A stretch of 10,710 nucleotides of DNA from Alphaproteobacteria bacterium UBA3002 (GTDB lineage Bacteria > Pseudomonadota > Alphaproteobacteria > Rickettsiales > UBA3002), in contig DDZS01000062.1 of assembly GCA_002346425.1 (NCBI GenBank), positions 21,467-32,176 of the forward strand. The letters are read 5' to 3'. The position numbers were made by a program, and so were the translations under genes. The notes under the pieces were generated by a model. That model worked only from the letters and a program-made list of their open reading frames with translations, did no database searches and was not told the DNA's origin. Of this stretch, positions 7,315 to 10,710 are shown one piece after another. Positions within the stretch are counted from its first letter, which is position 1; each line of letters opens with the position of its first letter.

Positions 7315-7441
7315 TTTTTTATGTCTTTCGCTTTGCTCCAGACTTGGTCTCCGCAATTCCTGCTGGAATTGCTTTGGCTGCGCTTTCGCGGCTCTTGGCA
7401 GGCGCGAACGTGCTGTTCGCGCTTCTTCGGGTAGATAATCA
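7315..7441 (-). repeat. Structured dispersed repeat, copy C
   Basis: This is the minus-strand copy. Read on that strand: block ACCCGAAGAA, an 8-bp hairpin (arms 7422-7415 and 7409-7402, loop AGCAC), CGCCTGCCAAGAGC, a small CGC-GAAA-GCG hairpin, AGCCAAAG, an 8-bp hairpin GCAATTCC/GGAATTGC (7372-7353, loop AGCA), then GGAGACCAAGTCTGGAGC and GCGAAAGACATAAAAAA. The middle and 3' parts match copies A and B, and the 5' part matches copy D. It ends about 20 bases before the CtrA-type box of the 68-residue gene. Confidence 0.75.
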
Positions 7442-7446
7442 CTCCT

Positions 7447-7491
7447 GTCATTGCGATGAGCTCTGGATTGCTGCGCTTTGCTCGCAATGAC
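7447..7491. repeat. Palindromic intergenic repeat with GTCATTGCGA arms
   Basis: A perfect 10-bp inverted repeat, GTCATTGCGA (7447-7456) and TCGCAATGAC (7482-7491), encloses 25 bases containing GGATTGCTGCG. From memory, repeats with this arm and a GGATTGC core are scattered in intergenic DNA of several bacterial groups, including Rickettsiales. I cannot confirm the match here. It lies between repeat copy C and the tandem repeats. Confidence 0.6.
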
Positions 7492-7508
7492 GGTGTGATA
7501 CGATAGAT

Positions 7509-7603
7509 ACGAGGCCAGCAGGCCGAGGCGCTGAGCGGAGCGAAGCCGTTGCGGAGCGAGCAGGAGGCGAGCGTGCAACACTAGCCAGCGCGAAAGCGCT
7601 GGC
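7509..7603 (+). repeat. GC-rich tandem repeat, unit 1 (period 107)
   Basis: The unit starts ACGAGGCCAGCAGGCC and matches 7616-7710 with about 4 differences over the first 84 bases. It contains a GGCC-AGCA-GGCC hairpin (7513-7524), a GTTGC/GCAAC pairing, and a perfect 8-bp hairpin with a GAAA tetraloop (7584-7603). The AGCA loop and the following CTGAGC recall the 5' part of the dispersed element, so it may be a diverged relative. Confidence 0.75.
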
Positions 7604-7615
7604 GGAAACAACTCC

Positions 7616-7710
7616 ACGAGGCCAGCAGGCCGAGACGCTGAGCGGAGCGAAGCCGTAGCGGAGCGAGCAGGAGGCGAGCGTGCAACCCTAGCAAGCGCGA
7701 AGCGATGGGG
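7616..7710 (+). repeat. GC-rich tandem repeat, unit 2
   Basis: This is the second unit, 107 bases after the first. The 3' GAAA hairpin is decayed here. A GGGGT-AAAA-ACCCC hairpin (7707-7720) follows. No coding signal in the 589-base gap 7226-7814 is convincing. The gap holds repeats and two promoters. Confidence 0.7.
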
Positions 7711-7730
7711 TAAAAACCCCTCCTCCTACC

Positions 7731-7773
7731 TTCACGGAATTGTCACACACTAGCGGCGATTCTGCGCTATAAT
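7731..7773 (+). promoter_or_regulatory. Promoter with 11-bp direct-repeat operator, for the 458/361 gene pair
   Basis: Half-sites CTTCAC and TTGTCAC have TCA at 7732-7734 and 7743-7745, 11 bp apart. After 22 bases comes a perfect TATAAT (7768-7773). A GATTC (GANTC methylation site) lies at 7758-7762. The sequence AATTGTCA...TGCGCTATAAT is nearly repeated upstream of the last gene of the window (10287-10321). Confidence 0.7.
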
Positions 7774-7779
7774 TAGGGT

Positions 7780-7821
7780 ATGAAATTCTATGCCACAGAT
7801 TTGGGTATGTTGACATGGTAG
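7780..7821 (+). other. Possible 13-codon leader ORF overlapping the next start
   Basis: The ATG at 7780 lies seven bases after the -10, near the predicted transcript start, and opens a 13-codon frame (MKFYATDLGMLTW) that stops at TAG 7819-7821, just past the ATG at 7815. The 458-residue gene has only a weak ribosome site, so reinitiation from this leader is possible. It could equally be chance. Confidence 0.25.
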
Positions 7822-9191
7822 CGCCGATTGCTGCGAAATTCGCCGGGGCGTCGGCCTATCAGAATCAGAGCGCGCGCTTTGGTCGCGCGGCGATGGTTAA
7901 TGGCCGTGACCCGCTGAATGGTATGCCGAAGACGCGGCTACATGCGCGCCAAGGCGGGGTGGAAGATAATACGATTGGCGCGATGGAAGGCGTTGGCAGC
8001 ATTGGTGACACAGCGTTTAATGCCGAGTTCTTCTTGCCCATGGGCGGCTGGCTTGGGCGCAACACGCTGGGGCGGATTCCCGGACGCGTGGGCAATGCGG
8101 TGAAATATAATGTCGGCGGCATTTTCAATGCGCCGGTGGAAGCGCTGAAAAATATCAGTTGGGAAAACCTGTTCAAAGCAGGCGCGCTGAAAGATCAATA
8201 TCATCTGGCTTGGGCGGATTATAATAAGACGAAAGTTGGCAGCTACGGCAAAGACTGGCTAGAGCGGGCAGCGAGCACCGTGTCCAAAGAAGCGGGCATG
8301 GCGAGCAAAATGGTCGGCACGGGGATTGTGCCGTGGATTGCCAAACGCTCGGTGCTTGGGTCATTACTCGTCGGTGGATTTACATTGGCCTCGGGCGCGC
8401 TGGCAGCGCGGCTGTTTTCGAATACCAAACACACGCTCGATGATTTTCAGGAAGTGGTGCAGGATCTGGAAGGTCGCCGCGTGTCGGAATTCGATCTGGT
8501 GAATCACCCGGAAAAACTCACCCCGATGGTGCAGGAGATCCGCTCGAACCTGATTACGCAACTGACGCCGGATGCGGTGGGTGCGTTGGGTCAAGGCATG
8601 CTGAATCAGTCGCTGGCGATGATGGGTGGCGCAGGTGCCAGTGCCGGTGCGGCTGCAGGTGCTGCGGCAGCGACGGTGAAAAATACTGGATTCTTAGGCA
8701 AGATTCTCGGCGGGTCTGGTGGCGGACTTGGCATGGGGCTGATGCTTGGCGGGGTGATGCTGCCGATGTCGGCAGAGTCGATTCGTCCGAACGAACATTT
8801 CTTACGTAGTTATCTGGAAATCAAAGACGCGCAAAATGCCGGGCAGGAAGTGCCCGCAGAAATTTATGCAGATTTAATCAGCGCGGCGTCGGCTGATGTG
8901 CGTGGGCATGGCGGGCCGAATAGCCGCATCGCGCAGCAATTGGCGCAAATGTATGCCGGTGAAGGTGCGAGCGCGCGTGACATTGTTATCGAAGTGGCGG
9001 CGAAAGAACCGTTCCTCGCGCGGATGAAACAAGCGGCGGAAGCGCTGAACGCGCAAGACAAGCGCGAGAAGAAAGACAAGCCACAGCAAGAAACGAAAAC
9101 TGAAGATAAGCCGAGCACAAAAGCCGCGGGCTTCGTGCGTCAGGGTAAAGGCGTGAACGAGCCGGAACGTGTCGGAGGCATTGGTATATGA
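7815..9191 (+). CDS. Glycine/alanine-rich, partly hydrophobic protein of unknown function (458 residues)
   Basis: I do not recognise this protein. Residues about 1-130 are rich in Gly, Ala, Asn and Arg. A membrane helix is likely at about 179-200. A charged helical part (about 205-250) is followed by a long Gly/Ala/Met-rich, glycine-zipper-like hydrophobic region (about 257-318), then a soluble C-terminal part with a Lys/Gln/Glu-rich low-complexity stretch (about 411-437). There is no signal peptide. The ATG at 7815 is the only reasonable start and has a poor ribosome site. The stop overlaps the start of the 361-residue gene (ATGA). The Gly/Ala hydrophobic regions in both proteins suggest membrane insertion or oligomerisation, as in pore-forming or secretion-linked proteins, but no known family is evident. 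Confidence 0.85.
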   Translation: MVAPIAAKFAGASAYQNQSARFGRAAMVNGRDPLNGMPKTRLHARQGGVEDNTIGAMEGVGSIGDTAFNAEFFLPMGGWLGRNTLGRIPGRVGNAVKYNVGGIFNAPVEALKNISWENLFKAGALKDQYHLAWADYNKTKVGSYGKDWLERAASTVSKEAGMASKMVGTGIVPWIAKRSVLGSLLVGGFTLASGALAARLFSNTKHTLDDFQEVVQDLEGRRVSEFDLVNHPEKLTPMVQEIRSNLITQLTPDAVGALGQGMLNQSLAMMGGAGASAGAAAGAAAATVKNTGFLGKILGGSGGGLGMGLMLGGVMLPMSAESIRPNEHFLRSYLEIKDAQNAGQEVPAEIYADLISAASADVRGHGGPNSRIAQQLAQMYAGEGASARDIVIEVAAKEPFLARMKQAAEALNAQDKREKKDKPQQETKTEDKPSTKAAGFVRQGKGVNEPERVGGIGI

Positions 9192-10273
9192 GCGACGCGT
9201 TAGCGCATACCGTTACCGGCAGTCAGGTTGCTGGCGTGGCAGCCCCGAAGCGGATGATCCCAGAGCAGAGCCATGTCGCGGCTGCTGTGGTACAAGATAA
9301 TGTTTCAAAGAAAGAGGCGAAAAAAGGCCTCTTTGGGATGAATAAAGAAACCGAAGAAATGGCGAGCGACTTCGCGGTCGATTGCGCGATGACCGGCGTG
9401 CCGATTCCGGGTGTGCAGGCGGTCACGGCGGTAGCTGCGGCGCCGTTTGGCTTTATGGTCGCGGATTATCGCGCGCGCCGCGAGCTGACCAAGTTGGCGG
9501 AAAAAACACAAGACCGGTTGGCGGAATATTTCAATATCACGCCAGAGCAGGTGACGCCGGAACATTTTGTGATGGCGGCGGAAACGCGCAAAGCACAAGG
9601 CGATACGACGCTATCGAGCATGTTGGATACGATCGAGATGGATAAGAAAGTCTTTCCATTCGCGAATTTTGCCGGTGTGGGCGGATTGGCAGCTGGCGCA
9701 TGGGCAGCCCCCGCGCTTGCCGCAGCAACGATTGGGCTAGGCCCGATTGGTTTAGGCTTAGCCGGATTGGTGGGCGGTGCAGCTGGATTTGAAATGGCAC
9801 GCAGTGGCGTGGCCGGGTTTATGGGCGCGGCGAATAGCAATCGCGATGCGCGGCGGATTATTGAAGATATGGCCGAAGCGCATGAGGCGGGTGAGCCGAT
9901 TCCGGTGCTTGAAGTATTCAAATTGCGTATGGCGCAAAATGATGTGGCGAGCGCGGTGGTCAAGCAAATGACCGACCGGGATTTTTACCAATTAAATGAG
10001 AATGAGCAGCAGGCGCTGATGAACCATCCGCGCTTTGCCATAGTGGCGCAGCAATGTGCGAAAGATTGCGCGCTGGTCAATCAGCCGGATGCGAATGTCA
10101 ATGACCTGCTCTATGGTGCGATGCCGGAGAAGAAATTCCAAAACATGGTGCGCCCGCAAACCGCAGCGCCTGTGACGCGTATCCAGCGTCCCGCCAATGA
10201 AAATTCGTTGGCAGATCGCGTGACCGCAGAACGCGAGACTGCACGCAACGCCCCCCGCGATATTAGCGCGTAA
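9188..10273 (+). CDS. Protein of unknown function with hydrophobic Gly/Ala hairpin (361 residues)
   Basis: I do not recognise this protein. The N-terminal 60 residues are polar with a Lys/Glu cluster. A first hydrophobic stretch lies at about 72-93. A charged helical segment (about 94-150) leads to a long Gly/Ala hydrophobic hairpin (about 158-203) that could cross the membrane twice. The rest is soluble and helical, with cysteines at 290 and 294 and a polar, Arg-rich tail (about 325-361). The start is firm: GGAGG nine bases upstream, and ATG overlapping the preceding stop by four bases. The pair with the 458-residue gene is therefore translationally coupled, and the two products probably act together. 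Confidence 0.85.
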   Translation: MSDALAHTVTGSQVAGVAAPKRMIPEQSHVAAAVVQDNVSKKEAKKGLFGMNKETEEMASDFAVDCAMTGVPIPGVQAVTAVAAAPFGFMVADYRARRELTKLAEKTQDRLAEYFNITPEQVTPEHFVMAAETRKAQGDTTLSSMLDTIEMDKKVFPFANFAGVGGLAAGAWAAPALAAATIGLGPIGLGLAGLVGGAAGFEMARSGVAGFMGAANSNRDARRIIEDMAEAHEAGEPIPVLEVFKLRMAQNDVASAVVKQMTDRDFYQLNENEQQALMNHPRFAIVAQQCAKDCALVNQPDANVNDLLYGAMPEKKFQNMVRPQTAAPVTRIQRPANENSLADRVTAERETARNAPRDISA

Positions 10274-10278
10274 TTTTT

Positions 10279-10321
10279 TCATCGAATTGTCATGATTGGC
10301 GCATGTCGAATGCGCTATACT
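10279..10321 (+). promoter_or_regulatory. Promoter with 11-bp direct-repeat operator, for the small membrane protein
   Basis: Half-sites TTTCAT and TTGTCAT have TCA at 10279-10281 and 10290-10292, 11 bp apart. After 23 bases comes TATACT (10316-10321) in the context TGCGCTATACT, nearly identical to the 7768 promoter. The half-sites end in CAT rather than CAC. Confidence 0.6.
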
Positions 10322-10332
10322 AGCGCTATCTT

Positions 10333-10377
10333 TTCGTACTTTTACAAAAGACGAATTCGAGTCTGCATTGCAGGCTC
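10333..10377 (+). other. Two consecutive hairpins in the 5' leader
   Basis: The roughly 70-base leader can fold into TTCGT-a-CTTT/AAAG-ACGAA (10333-10355) and GAGTCTGC/GCAGGCTC with loop ATT (10359-10377, one G-U pair). No T run follows and the ribosome site is outside, so these may act on mRNA stability or protein binding rather than termination. Confidence 0.4.
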
Positions 10378-10398
10378 TGTTTACTTGGGAGATAAGTG

Positions 10399-10668
10399 AT
10401 GGAATGGTTTGTTAATCTGCCAGCATGGCAGCAAATCCTACTTCTCTTTATTGCATTACTGGCAATTCTCGGTTTCGGGCTGCCGACGTCGACTCGGCTG
10501 ACCGGCGATCCTTCCGTTCCCTTACCTTCGACCGAAGCTCCGGAAGAAACCGCGGAAGTGGTGGCGCCGAGAGCGCGCGGCTATCGTCGCGCCGGTGATC
10601 CCGAACGTGCCCAACGGGCATTGCGCGGTGAGAAAGTGCCGGAAGACGAAGAACCCCTCGGCATATGA
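10399..10668 (+). CDS. Small single-helix membrane protein, unknown function (89 residues)
   Basis: The protein has one strong hydrophobic helix (about residues 10-28) after a short N-terminus, then a polar Pro/Glu-rich linker (about 29-53) and an Arg-rich, then acidic, soluble tail. There is no cleavage site or lipobox, so it is most likely an inner-membrane anchored small protein. I know no family. The ATG at 10399 is preferred because GGGAG lies seven bases upstream. A GTG three bases earlier would add one residue at a cramped spacing. It has its own promoter of the type shared by the other operons and its own strong terminator, so it is a complete one-gene unit and may be a small partner of the other products. 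Confidence 0.8.
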   Translation: MEWFVNLPAWQQILLLFIALLAILGFGLPTSTRLTGDPSVPLPSTEAPEETAEVVAPRARGYRRAGDPERAQRALRGEKVPEDEEPLGI

Positions 10669-10686
10669 AATGCCGAATACCTATTC

Positions 10687-10710
10687 AGCGGCCACTGGCC
10701 GCTTTTTTTT
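10687..10710 (+). terminator. Strong intrinsic terminator
   Basis: The perfect 7-bp stem AGCGGCC/GGCCGCT with a 3-base loop (10687-10703) runs directly into eight T residues reaching the window end. It lies 18 bases after the stop of the small membrane protein gene. Confidence 0.92.

Noticed and set aside
7222..7617. 131-residue minus-strand open frame across the divergent gap
   Set aside because: It runs through the structured repeat, the palindrome and one tandem unit, and its Arg/Gln-rich product follows repeat composition. No ribosome site or promoter is seen.
7509..7710. CRISPR array
   Set aside because: There are only two units, of about 95 bases, with no short repeat/unique spacer structure and no cas genes in the window.
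9466..9963. 165-residue minus-strand open frame opposite the 361-residue gene
   Set aside because: Its Ala/Pro/Ser-rich product is the typical antisense shadow of a Gly/Ala-coding region, and the sense gene has a firm start and coupling.

Overview
The window looks like an accessory region of an alphaproteobacterium of medium to high GC. The main hint is a perfect CtrA-type box (TTAA-N7-TTAA) in the promoter of a small gene. No gene here is a clear taxonomic marker, so the lineage below class level is not determined. I recognise almost none of the proteins. The one domain I can name with some confidence is a SUEL-type (sea urchin egg lectin / rhamnose-binding lectin) fold in a membrane-anchored protein.

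Layout. The left 7.2 kb reads on the minus strand: a small CtrA-box gene (7225-7019), a 687-residue orphan protein (6665-4602), then a likely operon running 4355 to 80 that encodes a 403-residue protein, a 611-residue protein, the lectin-like membrane protein and a two-helix membrane protein. The right part reads on the plus strand: a coupled pair (7815-9191 and 9188-10273) encoding two glycine/alanine-rich, partly hydrophobic orphan proteins, then a one-helix small protein (10399-10668) closed by a strong intrinsic terminator at the window end. The divergent gap (7226-7814) and the gaps around the 687-residue gene are filled with repeats.

What ties the genes together. Four transcription units (687-residue gene, 403-residue operon, 458/361 pair, small membrane protein) have the same promoter architecture: two TGTCA/TTCAC-like half-sites exactly 11 bp apart, the proximal TCA followed by 22 (once 23) bases and a TATAAT-like -10. 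This resembles direct-repeat sites of OmpR/PhoB-family response regulators and suggests that these orphan proteins form one regulon. The inferred picture is a co-regulated set of large soluble, glycine-rich membrane-active and envelope-anchored proteins, including a putative carbohydrate-binding one, perhaps serving surface or cell-cell interaction. This is inference, not shown.

A second system is a family of about 120-bp structured repeats with four copies (1-62 partial, 4462-4600, 6806-6930, 7315-7441). The copies share a conserved 3' block and hairpins whose stems change by paired substitutions while their AGYA-type loops persist. The divergent gap also holds a 107-bp-period tandem repeat and a palindromic GTCATTGCGA repeat.
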